Positions 7,474 to 15,369 of a stretch of 23,406 nt of DNA are shown piece after piece; the first letter of the stretch is position 1, and every line of letters starts with the position of its first letter. A program made the translations under genes and the position numbers. Under the pieces are notes generated by a model. It had not been told where the DNA came from, made no database searches, and saw only the letters and a list, made by a program, of their open reading frames with translations. The stretch is from an uncultured Erysipelotrichaceae bacterium. GTDB lineage: Bacteria; Bacillota_I; Bacilli_A; Erysipelotrichales; Erysipelotrichaceae. The DNA lies in NCBI GenBank assembly GCA_937900565.1, contig CALCFG010000128.1, forward strand, positions 1-23,406. The letters run 5' to 3'.

Positions 7474-9027
7474 CTATTTTGCAACCTCGCATGCACGTGT
7501 TTCACGAATGACAACTACTTTAATTTGACCAGGATAAGTCATTGTAGTTTCGATCTTATCGCGAATATCCATCGCAAGTTTATCCAACTTAGCATCCGCG
7601 ACTTTTTCTGGAACAACCATAACACGAACCTCACGCCCTGCTTGAATTGCAAACGATTTTTCAACACCTTCAAAGCCAGAGGCAACTTTTTCCAATTCTT
7701 CTATCCGATTAATATAATTTTCCATAGTTTCATTACGCGCACCTGGACGACCAGCACTGAGTGCATCCGCTGCTGCAACTAAGTTAGAAATTAAATATTT
7801 CGGTTCAACTTGACCATGATGGGATTCAATCGCATTTAATACCACATCATTTTCACCATATTTCTTAGCAATCTTAATACCAAGATCAACATGACTTCCA
7901 TCTTGTTCAAAGTCAATTGATTTACCGATATCATGCAATAGACCAGCACGTTTAGCTAAATTTTGATCTAAACCCAATTCAGCTGCCATCATTCCGGCAA
8001 AATATGCAACTTCAATGGAATGTTGCAATACATTTTGACCATAAGAATAACGGTAACGAAGACGCCCAATTAAACGAATGATTTCCCTAGGCATCTTACC
8101 AATGCCTAATTTAAAGACTGCATCTTCACCATATTTTCTAAAAGATACTTCCATATCTTTTTTAACTTTATTGACTACTTCTTCAATACGTTGTGGTTGA
8201 ATACGTCCATCTTGAATTAAAATTTCCAAAGCTTGACGCGCAACTTCTCTACGGATTGGATCAAAGCAAGAAATAGTGAAAGAATCAGGTGTATCATCAA
8301 TTAAAACTTCAACCCCAGTTGCTTGTTCAATCGCTTTAATATTACGACCTTCACGTCCAATAATTCTTCCTTTCATTTCTTCGTTAGGGATACCTACAAC
8401 AGAAATAGTTGAAGAAATAACTTCATCTTGAGAATAACGTTGAATTGCTGTAGCAATAACTTCGCGTGCATTTTCTTGCGCCTTTTCAACAGCAATTTCT
8501 TGTTGTTCATGAATATAAGCTGATACTTCAGCTTCCATTTTCTTTTCAATGATTCCCATAATTTGGTCATGTGCTTCTTGTTGGCTCAGTTTGGCAGTTT
8601 GTTCCAACACAACAATTTGAGAATCTATTTTACTTTGCAGATCTTCCTGCATTTTATCTAGATTTGCTAATTTTTCATTTATTTGTTCTTTTTGTTTATC
8701 TAAATCGGCTTCTTTTTTTGTTATTGCTTGCTCACGATATCCTAAATTATCTTCTCTACGTAATAATTTTGATTCAGATTCAGCAATTTTAGTTTGAACC
8801 TCTTTGATTTCTTTTTCAGCAGATAAGCGATATTCAGAAACTTGTTGCTTTCCTTCCAATATAGCTTGACGAAGCATAGTTTCACTTTTAGCATTCGCAT
8901 CTTCAACAAGTATTTTGGCATGTGAACGTGCTTTACTAACGCCCATAGCGTTTAATATTGCCATAATAGCAACGCCCACGATAAGGCCGACAAATCCAGA
9001 TATTAGCAGAACTGGCATATTTTCCAT
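7474..9027 (-). CDS. rny: Ribonuclease Y
   Basis: A membrane-anchored endoribonuclease of 517 residues that starts mRNA decay in Bacillota. Domains in order: an N-terminal membrane helix (about 5-27), a long coiled coil (about 30-200, rich in K, E and Q), a KH RNA-binding domain with RIIGREGRNIKAIE (221-234), and an HD catalytic domain with HDIGK (365-369) and a following SHHGQVEPKY. Length equals that of Bacillus RNase Y (520). The ATG has a strong AGGAGG Shine-Dalgarno. It lies downstream of recA, but recA ends in its own terminator and rny has a separate candidate promoter. ymdB follows immediately. Confidence 0.97.
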   Translation of the reverse strand: MENMPVLLISGFVGLIVGVAIMAILNAMGVSKARSHAKILVEDANAKSETMLRQAILEGKQQVSEYRLSAEKEIKEVQTKIAESESKLLRREDNLGYREQAITKKEADLDKQKEQINEKLANLDKMQEDLQSKIDSQIVVLEQTAKLSQQEAHDQIMGIIEKKMEAEVSAYIHEQQEIAVEKAQENAREVIATAIQRYSQDEVISSTISVVGIPNEEMKGRIIGREGRNIKAIEQATGVEVLIDDTPDSFTISCFDPIRREVARQALEILIQDGRIQPQRIEEVVNKVKKDMEVSFRKYGEDAVFKLGIGKMPREIIRLIGRLRYRYSYGQNVLQHSIEVAYFAGMMAAELGLDQNLAKRAGLLHDIGKSIDFEQDGSHVDLGIKIAKKYGENDVVLNAIESHHGQVEPKYLISNLVAAADALSAGRPGARNETMENYINRIEELEKVASGFEGVEKSFAIQAGREVRVMVVPEKVADAKLDKLAMDIRDKIETTMTYPGQIKVVVIRETRACEVAK

Positions 9028-9073
9028 AATGTCCTCCTAAAATCATATAAACGGTTATAATTTAACCTTATTA

Positions 9074-9082
9074 ATGATACCA
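9074..9082 (-). promoter_or_regulatory. Candidate extended -10 promoter of rny
   Basis: On the minus strand TGGTATCAT is an extended -10 (TGn plus TATCAT) about 46 nt before the rny ATG and downstream of the recA terminator. No clear -35 is visible, which is tolerable for an extended -10. Confidence 0.45.
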
Positions 9083-9190
9083 TAGTTAATCACATATTTA
9101 TACGAAAAATAAACGCTTTCATAATGACCGTAATAATTTGAATTTGAGGCATTAAATTAATAACTTGCTCTAACTTTAAGCAATTCCTTC

Positions 9191-9220
9191 TAAAAAAACG
9201 AATCAGAAATTACTGATTCG
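9191..9220 (-). terminator. Terminator of recA
   Basis: A perfect 8-bp stem (CGAATCAG, loop TAATTT, CTGATTCG) with a run of seven T follows on the minus strand. The recA TAA lies in the loop. The remaining 9028-9190 stretch holds only the rny leader and its candidate promoter. Confidence 0.92.
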
Positions 9221-10220
9221 CATTGTTTTTAATGAATAAAATATCGTGCAATTGTTCATTTAATTCTTGTTCAACATCTGGATTAGCAATGATAAATGCC
9301 TTAGCAGCATCTTTTCCTTGGCCAATCTTTTCACTTTTATAATTAAACCATGATCCACTTTTTTGAATCAAATCATACTCAACTGCTAAATTCAATAATT
9401 CAGCCACATGTGAAATACCCTGACCATACATAATATCCACCGAAGCAGTTTTAAATGGGGGTGCAACTTTATTCTTAACAATTTTGATATTGCATTTATT
9501 GCCAACAATCATGGTACCTTCTTTAATGGCTTCACTTTTTCGAATATCTATGCGAACTGAGGAATAGAATTTCAACGCTCTACCACCAGGGGTAGTTTCA
9601 GGATTACCAAACATAACTCCCACTTTTTCCCTTAGCTGATTAATAAAGATTGCTGTGCAATTGTTTTGATTCATTGCACCACTTAGCTTACGCATTGCCT
9701 TACTCATTAAACGCGCTTGCAACCCCACTTGATTATCACTCATTTCACCGTCCAATTCCGCTTGTGGAACAAGCGCAGCTACAGAATCAATGACCACCAA
9801 GTCAATCGCACCACTACGTACCAGAACTTCACATATTTCTAATGCTTGTTCACCACTATCCGGTTGAGATAACAATAATTCATCTGTATTCACTCCAAGA
9901 TGTTGGGCATAAATAGGATCAATCGCATGTTCTGCATCAATAAAAGCACACCGGCCACCGTTTTCTTGGCACTTGGCAATGGCGTGCAATGCTAATGTCG
10001 TTTTTCCTGAACTTTCCGGTCCAAATATTTCAATAATCCGCCCTTTTGGATATCCACCAATACCCAACGCCGCATCCAAAGTTAAAGATCCAGAACTTAA
10101 TGCATCAATATCGACAGCATTGCGATCACCCAATCGCATGATAGAGCCTTTTCCAAATTCTTTTTCAATTTTGGATAATGCAGCTTCTAGTCGCTGTTGT
10201 TTTTCATTGTTTTCGCTCAT
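9210..10220 (-). CDS. recA: Recombinase RecA
   Basis: RecA forms ATP-dependent filaments on single-stranded DNA for homologous recombination and LexA cleavage. With the start at 10220 it has 336 residues. It shows the N-terminal helix region, Walker A GPESSGKT (67-74), Walker B LVVIDSV, the loop motif FINQLREKVGVMFG and NPETTPGGRALKFY. An in-frame ATG five codons upstream (10235) is unlikely because the AAGGAG Shine-Dalgarno for 10220 lies within those codons. No Cheo-type LexA box is visible upstream. It follows pgsA by 54 nt; cinA, which lies between pgsA and recA in Bacillus, is missing. The acidic C-terminal tail is short. Confidence 0.98.
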   Translation of the reverse strand: MSENNEKQQRLEAALSKIEKEFGKGSIMRLGDRNAVDIDALSSGSLTLDAALGIGGYPKGRIIEIFGPESSGKTTLALHAIAKCQENGGRCAFIDAEHAIDPIYAQHLGVNTDELLLSQPDSGEQALEICEVLVRSGAIDLVVIDSVAALVPQAELDGEMSDNQVGLQARLMSKAMRKLSGAMNQNNCTAIFINQLREKVGVMFGNPETTPGGRALKFYSSVRIDIRKSEAIKEGTMIVGNKCNIKIVKNKVAPPFKTASVDIMYGQGISHVAELLNLAVEYDLIQKSGSWFNYKSEKIGQGKDAAKAFIIANPDVEQELNEQLHDILFIKNNANQ

Positions 10221-10274
10221 AAAAATCTCCTTCATAAATATAAGGAGTATTCATTACTCGCTTACACTTAAATC

Positions 10275-10868
10275 TTATTTGGATTCAAAAATATAATCTT
10301 TTAATTGATTGAAGTAATTAACGCCGGATGCTAAAGAAATAAATGTCGTAAACCATATCATAAACACATCCAAAGGAATGTTATAAAACTCAAATGGAAA
10401 GTTACCTAACAAAATAATAATAACGGTAATAATTTGCAAAACAGTTTTTAATTTACCTAAAGAACCTGCGGCTACAACCACTCCATTTTGAGCACTAATC
10501 AACCGACATCCATCCACAATTAAATCACGTGCAATCATTAACACAACGGCAACAACCGGGATTAATCCTTTCGATAAAAACAATAAAAACATTGTATTCA
10601 CTAATAATTTATCAGCAATTGGATCAGCAAATTTACCAAATGTTGTAATCAATTTATTCTTGCGTGCAATATACCCATCTAAAAAATCAGTAAACGATGC
10701 AATGCAGAAAACAATCAATACAATAATATCTTTTATATTGATCGTACTATTTAACACTTCAAAACTAGTTAATTCAATTCCAAATTGCGAAAAAGGAAAA
10801 ATGTAAATCAAAACGATGATTGGCACCAATAAAATACGCATTACGGTCAATCGATTCGGTAAGTTCAT
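10275..10868 (-). CDS. pgsA: CDP-diacylglycerol-glycerol-3-phosphate 3-phosphatidyltransferase
   Basis: A 197-residue integral membrane enzyme making phosphatidylglycerophosphate, the committed step to phosphatidylglycerol and cardiolipin. The CDP-alcohol phosphatidyltransferase motif D-x2-DG-x2-AR-x8-G-x3-D-x3-D is complete: D61, D64, G65, A68, R69, G78, D82, D86. Several hydrophobic helices surround it, and the start NLPNRLTVMRILLVP is typical of the family. A good AGGAG Shine-Dalgarno precedes the ATG. A TATAAT on the minus strand at 10908-10913 may be its -10. Probably transcribed with recA. Confidence 0.95.
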   Translation of the reverse strand: MNLPNRLTVMRILLVPIIVLIYIFPFSQFGIELTSFEVLNSTINIKDIIVLIVFCIASFTDFLDGYIARKNKLITTFGKFADPIADKLLVNTMFLLFLSKGLIPVVAVVLMIARDLIVDGCRLISAQNGVVVAAGSLGKLKTVLQIITVIIILLGNFPFEFYNIPLDVFMIWFTTFISLASGVNYFNQLKDYIFESK

Positions 10869-10907
10869 ATGTAATATCTCCTAACTAATTCATTAATAAC
10901 TTATCTC

Positions 10908-10913
10908 ATTATA
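10908..10913 (-). promoter_or_regulatory. Candidate -10 of pgsA
   Basis: TATAAT on the minus strand, 39 nt before the pgsA ATG, giving a short leader with the AGGAG Shine-Dalgarno. The -35 region is weak, so the call is tentative. Confidence 0.4.
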
Positions 10914-10996
10914 CAACATATAAATATTATTTTTAGGCTTATTACTTTGCAATTCTCCATCAATCACATAAGATTTTTACAATTTTCGCATAAAAT

Positions 10997-11020
10997 AATG
11001 CAAGTGCATTTATGGCACTT
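10997..11020 (+). promoter_or_regulatory. Overlapping inverted repeats before the exporter operon
   Basis: AATGCA-AG-TGCATT (10997-11010) is an operator-like palindrome. It overlaps a second inverted repeat, AAGTGC (11002-11007) with GCACTT (11015-11020). They lie 4 nt before the AGGAG Shine-Dalgarno of the adaptor gene. They could be a repressor site or alternative RNA hairpins; no regulator gene is adjacent. The promoter itself is not clear. Confidence 0.35.
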
Positions 11021-11034
11021 TATAGGAGATTTGA

Positions 11035-12555
11035 ATGAAATTAAAACGTAAACCTGTTATTATTACCGCCATAGCATTGACCTGTGTCATTGGTGGTAGT
11101 TTATATTTTGTAAAGAAAAATAAAAGTAACCAACAATCAATTGTATTACCAGATATGATTCAATTAAAAAAAGACACATTAAACCAATCATTAACTGTTA
11201 CTGGTACTGTAAATTCTACTAATAGTTATCAAGTTGTTTCAATGCTTGCCACCAGTAAAATCACCTCCATTAACGTTAAGGAAGGTGACGTCGTTAAAAA
11301 AGGCCAAGTATTATTCCAATTGGATACGTATACTATTGATCAGCAAATTAAAGCAGAAAAAGATTCTTTGCAAACCCAATTAGAAGCAGCTCAAAAAGCT
11401 TATGATAATGCAGTATTAGCAAAAGACAGAGGTTGGGGAACATTCGATCAAGCACGTAAAGCAAAAGAAGAAGCATGTAATAATTCAGCTACGAATAGCC
11501 TAAAAGTCGCAATGGATACTGCTGCAACTGCCTATACTCAGGCAAAAGTAGCTTATCAACAAGCATCTACTTTAGCGAGTGAAGTTTTAAAAAAATACAA
11601 TGATTCTTGCCTTGTGACACCTAATACTTCAGAAACCGAGGATAGCACACCACAGAATACAGTCACATCAAATTGTAATCAGGCATTAATGGCACAATAT
11701 GAAGGCCTAAAATTAGATGCCGATTTGAAGCAGCAAGCATTAAGCGCTGCTGAAGCCACTTACAATCAAGCAAGCAATGCTTATACAGCTGCGAATAGTA
11801 GTTGTGAAACATTAAGTAAACAATTTGAAACAATTGATATTCAACAACAAGAATTAGAAGCCCAAGTAACAACGACTAAAGAAAATTTAGAAAAATTAAG
11901 CAGTAGTACATCCACCGTATTGGAAAATCTTTACAAGCAACGCAACGATTATACAATAACCGCACCAATTGATGGCACAGTAACTAATATGAATGCAGTG
12001 TTAAACAATTTACCAACTGGCACTTTAGCAATCATTAACGATACCTCAAATTTAAAAGTTAACTGTAATGTTGCAGAATATGACATCCAATCATTAAAAC
12101 AAGGTATGAAAGCAAATATTACCTCCGATGCTAACGACCAGATATATCAAGGTCAAATCACTTCAATTGGATTAACCAGTAATACAACATCATTACAAAA
12201 CGCCACTTCCACAAGCGGTACCGTTACCTTTCCAATTGAAATTAATTTGCCAACCGATGCCAACTTGATGATAGGTATGAATGCTAATGTTGAAATCACA
12301 TTAAATAGTACAAATGAAGGTTACGTTGTACCACGCGATGCCATTGAAACTAAAGAAGGCAAAAATTATGTCTACATTTTCAATCAAAGCGATGAAAACT
12401 TTAATCCTGTAGAAATCAACATCTTACTAACTAACGATTATTATGCTTCCATAGAAGGTAGCGGACTAAATGAAAACACAAAAATTAAAGCCAGTGTGAT
12501 TGAAACCGTTGATAACCCATTAATGGAAGCAATGCAAGGTAATAACAATGAATAA
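11035..12555 (+). CDS. MacA-like periplasmic-adaptor-type (HlyD/RND) exporter subunit
   Basis: A 506-residue extracytoplasmic adaptor that should dock on the MacB-like permease encoded two genes on. It has an N-terminal membrane anchor (about 8-26), a first half-lipoyl segment (about 66-98, ITSINVKEGDVVKKGQVLF), a long alpha-helical hairpin (about 104-300), the second half-lipoyl segment (about 306-337, TITAPIDGTVTNMN) and beta-barrel and membrane-proximal domains to the end. The hairpin carries four cysteines, C148, C192, C214 and C257, symmetric about residue 203, plus a low-complexity tip with T, S, N and E. In a cell with one membrane such adaptors assist export of peptides, lipids or drugs; the substrate is unknown. 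AGGAG precedes the ATG. It overlaps the ATPase gene by 8 nt. Confidence 0.88.
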   Translation: MKLKRKPVIITAIALTCVIGGSLYFVKKNKSNQQSIVLPDMIQLKKDTLNQSLTVTGTVNSTNSYQVVSMLATSKITSINVKEGDVVKKGQVLFQLDTYTIDQQIKAEKDSLQTQLEAAQKAYDNAVLAKDRGWGTFDQARKAKEEACNNSATNSLKVAMDTAATAYTQAKVAYQQASTLASEVLKKYNDSCLVTPNTSETEDSTPQNTVTSNCNQALMAQYEGLKLDADLKQQALSAAEATYNQASNAYTAANSSCETLSKQFETIDIQQQELEAQVTTTKENLEKLSSSTSTVLENLYKQRNDYTITAPIDGTVTNMNAVLNNLPTGTLAIINDTSNLKVNCNVAEYDIQSLKQGMKANITSDANDQIYQGQITSIGLTSNTTSLQNATSTSGTVTFPIEINLPTDANLMIGMNANVEITLNSTNEGYVVPRDAIETKEGKNYVYIFNQSDENFNPVEINILLTNDYYASIEGSGLNENTKIKASVIETVDNPLMEAMQGNNNE

Positions 12556-13264
12556 TAAAGTAATCATTGATATGAAGGGTATTACCAAAACATATAATTT
12601 AGGTAAAGATAATGAATTGGAAATACTTCATGGCATTGATTTACGTGTATATGAAAATGAATTCGTAGCCATTGTTGGCGAATCAGGTAGTGGTAAAAGT
12701 ACACTAATGAATATAATTGGATGTTTGGATAAACCTACCAATGGCTCGTATCTTCTGGACGGATTGGATATATCCACTGCCAATAGCAATCAATTAGCCA
12801 CCATTCGTAATCAAAAGATAGGATTTATCTTTCAAACATTTAATCTAATAGGACGTACCAATGCTTTAAAAAATGTAGAATTACCGATGTTATATGCTGG
12901 TGTGAGCCAAAAAGAGCGAACAAAACGTGCTAAAGAATTATTGTCACTTGTAGGAATGGAATTACGTATGACACACCAACCTAATGAGCTTTCCGGAGGA
13001 CAAAAGCAACGGGTTGCCATTGCACGTGCAATGGCAAATCATCCATCCTTGTTATTAGCCGATGAGCCCACTGGTGCATTAGATTCACAAACCTCACGTA
13101 TTGTAATGGATTTATTTCACCAATTGCATCAAGATGGCATGACCATTGTATTAATTACTCACTCTCAAGAATTAAGCGAAGAAGCGCAACGTATCCTAAC
13201 TTTAAAAGATGGCAATATTATTGCGTCACGTAGCGGAAAGAAGGCAAATTTTTATGAAGGATAA
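12548..13264 (+). CDS. ABC transporter ATP-binding protein, MacB/LolD type
   Basis: A 238-residue nucleotide-binding subunit powering the exporter. Motifs in order: Walker A GESGSGKST (44-52), Q-loop FQTFNLIGRTNALKNVELP (Q96), signature LSGGQKQR (148-155), Walker B LLLADEPTGALDS with E173, and H-loop H205. The text around the Q-loop and the signature is typical of the MacB/LolD/FtsE group that partners FtsX-fold permeases. It overlaps both neighbours in different frames (8 and 11 nt), so the three subunits are translated together. Confidence 0.96.
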   Translation: MNNKVIIDMKGITKTYNLGKDNELEILHGIDLRVYENEFVAIVGESGSGKSTLMNIIGCLDKPTNGSYLLDGLDISTANSNQLATIRNQKIGFIFQTFNLIGRTNALKNVELPMLYAGVSQKERTKRAKELLSLVGMELRMTHQPNELSGGQKQRVAIARAMANHPSLLLADEPTGALDSQTSRIVMDLFHQLHQDGMTIVLITHSQELSEEAQRILTLKDGNIIASRSGKKANFYEG

Positions 13265-14495
13265 TATTTTATTGGCCTTATCTGCTTTAAAAGCAAATAA
13301 GCTGCGCTCACTATTAACGATGTTAGGCATTATTATTGGAATTGCATCCGTTATAGCCATTAATACAATTGGTGATTCAATGATGAGTTATATTAATAAT
13401 ACTATGAATAGCATGGGGGCTAGTAATATTAGTATTTATTTAACTCAACGCAAAAATGACGGTAGTGTTAATGTTTCGAACATATCCCCTTCAAGCACGG
13501 ATTTAATTAGTAAAGAAATGTTAAGTTATATTTACGAAAACAATCAATCCACCGTCGATTATATTGCACTCACTGAATCCAATGGTTCCACGCTAATGGA
13601 ACATAACAAAGAAAAATATCAACTATCCATTCAAGGAGTAAATCATGATCAACGCTATATTGATAATTTAACCTTAACACACGGGCGATTCATTCAAAAT
13701 GAAGAAACACGTAAAGTTTGTGTCATTTCGCAGGAAATCGCCGATACTTTCTATTCTGGAATGGATCCCTTAGGGCAAACTATCTTATTAACAATCAATG
13801 GACAAAAAATTCCCTTTTATATTTGTGGTGTCTTTCAACAAGATAGTAACTCTGATGCACTAACTTATTTGCTCAGCGGAATTCATTCTTCCAATGTTTA
13901 TATTCCGATTGAAGTAAGTAAACAATTATCGAGCCAACCTGAAGGGTACCACTCACTCACTATTGTTCCTAAGCTTGGTGTATCCACCAATGAATTAATG
14001 GATTCATTAAACAATCAATTCAATCGCTTCTATGCAAACAACCAAAACTTTATGATTGAAACATTAAGTATGGAAACAATGTTAAATAGTATGAATGAAA
14101 TGATGGCCACAATGCAAATTGCCATTGCATGCATTGCTGCCATTAGTTTACTTGTCGGTGGTATTGGTGTAATGAACATAATGCTCGTTTCCATTACTGA
14201 GAGAACAAGAGAAATTGGAACACGTGTAGCCTTAGGTGCTAAATCATACGATATCCGCTTGCAATTCATCGTTGAATCAATCATTATTTGTCTAATTGGC
14301 GGATTAATTGGGATTATTTTAGGTATACTGTTGGCTAGTATTGGTACTAATGTACTCGGCTTTGCCGTTAAACCTAGCATTACATCGTGTGTAAGCGCTG
14401 TATTGTTCTCCATGATAATTGGTGTTTTCTTTGGTTATTACCCCGCCAATAAAGCAGCAAAGCTTAATCCAATCGATGCATTACGATTTGAATAA
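13254..14495 (+). CDS. MacB-like ABC permease (FtsX fold)
   Basis: A 413-residue membrane subunit with the four-helix MacB topology. The N-terminus has the coupling helix and first membrane span (ALKANKLRSLLTMLGIIIG, to about residue 38), then a large extracellular domain (about 40-285), then the FtsX domain with three spans and the signature VGGIGVMNIMLVSITERTRE followed by IGTRVALGAKSYDIRLQF. The ATG at 13254 is chosen because it has an AGAAGG Shine-Dalgarno and the family start; an ATG 15 codons upstream would add an unrelated tail read from inside the ATPase gene. MacB-type systems are mechanotransmission machines that move substrates through the adaptor, not across the membrane from the cytosol. 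Confidence 0.95.
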   Translation: MKDNILLALSALKANKLRSLLTMLGIIIGIASVIAINTIGDSMMSYINNTMNSMGASNISIYLTQRKNDGSVNVSNISPSSTDLISKEMLSYIYENNQSTVDYIALTESNGSTLMEHNKEKYQLSIQGVNHDQRYIDNLTLTHGRFIQNEETRKVCVISQEIADTFYSGMDPLGQTILLTINGQKIPFYICGVFQQDSNSDALTYLLSGIHSSNVYIPIEVSKQLSSQPEGYHSLTIVPKLGVSTNELMDSLNNQFNRFYANNQNFMIETLSMETMLNSMNEMMATMQIAIACIAAISLLVGGIGVMNIMLVSITERTREIGTRVALGAKSYDIRLQFIVESIIICLIGGLIGIILGILLASIGTNVLGFAVKPSITSCVSAVLFSMIIGVFFGYYPANKAAKLNPIDALRFE

Positions 14496-14502
14496 AAAAG
14501 CT

Positions 14503-14531
14503 TTGAATATTCAATCAATTTAAGGTATACT
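14503..14531 (+). promoter_or_regulatory. rpsD promoter
   Basis: -35 TTGAAT (14503-14508), 17-nt spacer, -10 TATACT (14526-14531): a good sigma-A match. The -35 is half of a perfect 12-bp palindrome, TTGAATATTCAA (14503-14514). Transcription would start near 14538, giving a leader of about 150 nt. No terminator separates it from the exporter operon, so read-through into rpsD is possible. Confidence 0.8.
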
Positions 14532-14537
14532 ATTATC

Positions 14538-14688
14538 CGCATCAATAAGCAGCTTATGTGCGTTGAAATGATGCGTTTGCAATATTTATTTCTTGAGTAG
14601 CTAACTGCTTATAGCCAAAAAGTCAATGCAAACACAACTTCAACTAAAACATACGTTTATTGTGTCGCCACAATAAGGAGGAAGAAAG
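14538..14688 (+). ncRNA. Structured rpsD leader, probable S4 autoregulatory element
   Basis: The long untranslated leader has three pairs of perfectly complementary, interleaved segments: CGCATCA (14538-14544) with TGATGCG (14569-14575); ATAAGCAG (14545-14552) with CTGCTTAT (14605-14612); and TTTGCA (14576-14581) with TGCAAA (14627-14632). The order a-b-a'-c-b'-c' implies pseudoknots. An alternative local hairpin, ATAAG-CAG-CTTAT (14545-14557), competes for segment b. Finally an 8-bp hairpin TTATTGTG-TCGC-CACAATAA (14657-14676) abuts the AAGGAGG Shine-Dalgarno. S4 represses its own rpsD leader in Bacillus, so this is the likely role; the structures here are read by eye. Confidence 0.75.
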
Positions 14689-15321
14689 ATGGCACGTTAT
14701 ACTGGTCCAGTTTGGAAAGTTTCTCGTCGTTTAAGCTTTTCAACATTAGAAACTGGCAAAGAATTTGCAAAAGATAGCCAAGGCAGAGATCGTCGTAATT
14801 ACATCCCTGGTCAACATGGTTATGCACAAAAGAACAAACGACCTAAATTAAGCAACTATGGTTTGCAATTAAGAGAAAAACAAAGAATCAGATACACTTA
14901 TGGTTTAAACGAAAAACAATTCCGTAACTTATTTGATAAAGCAAGCCGTATGGAAGGCGTTACTGGTGATAACTTCTTAAACTTATTAGAATCTCGTTTA
15001 GATAACTTAGTTTACCGTATGGGATTTGCTGCTACTCGTCGTCAAGCACGTCAATTAGTTAAACATGCACATTTTACAGTTAACGGTAAGAAAGTAGATA
15101 TTCCTAGTTACCGTTGCCAACCTGGAGATGTAATTGAAGTTAAAGAAAAAAGCAAACAAATGCAAGTTATTAAAGATGCTATGGAAGCTCAAGTTAGTAC
15201 CGTAGCTTTCGTAGAAGTTGATAAAGAAACTCGTAAAGGTACATTCACTCGTTTACCTGAACGTAATGAATTAAATAAAGACTTCAACGAATTATTAGTC
15301 GTAGAATTCTACAATCGTTAA
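14689..15321 (+). CDS. rpsD: Ribosomal protein uS4
   Basis: A 210-residue primary 16S rRNA-binding protein that starts small-subunit assembly. The start MARYTGPVWKVSRRL is typical, and the S4 RNA-binding domain is clear (LESRLDNLVYRMGFAATRRQARQLVKH, then GKKVDIPSYRCQPGDVIEVK). The N-terminal region has no cysteine cluster, so this is the zinc-free form. The AAGGAGG Shine-Dalgarno is strong but sits beside a hairpin in the leader. S4 alone is encoded here, as in Bacillus, where rpsD is a single-gene unit. A bidirectional terminator follows. Confidence 0.98.
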   Translation: MARYTGPVWKVSRRLSFSTLETGKEFAKDSQGRDRRNYIPGQHGYAQKNKRPKLSNYGLQLREKQRIRYTYGLNEKQFRNLFDKASRMEGVTGDNFLNLLESRLDNLVYRMGFAATRRQARQLVKHAHFTVNGKKVDIPSYRCQPGDVIEVKEKSKQMQVIKDAMEAQVSTVAFVEVDKETRKGTFTRLPERNELNKDFNELLVVEFYNR

Positions 15322-15337
15322 TTCTTAAAAATCACTT

Positions 15338-15369
15338 AAAAAAGAATGGTTCACGAACCATTCTTTTTT
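15338..15369. terminator. Bidirectional terminator between rpsD and the PfkB-type kinase gene
   Basis: GAATGGTT, loop CACG, AACCATTC, flanked by A6 on the left and a T run on the right, so it works for both strands. On the minus strand it includes the kinase TGA stop. Confidence 0.92.

Noticed and set aside
10221..10235. RecA start five codons upstream
   Set aside because: The AAGGAG Shine-Dalgarno lies within these codons and fits the ATG at 10220.
10221..10274. SOS (LexA/Cheo) box before recA
   Set aside because: No CGAAC-N4-GTTCG-like sequence is visible; only a weak 5-bp repeat GAGTA/TACTC.
13209..13253. Permease start 15 codons upstream
   Set aside because: This part is inside the ATPase gene, has no Shine-Dalgarno and no family similarity; the ATG at 13254 has both.
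14030..14413. 127-codon frame antisense to the permease C-terminus
   Set aside because: Its composition mirrors the membrane helices of the permease; no start signal or motif supports it.
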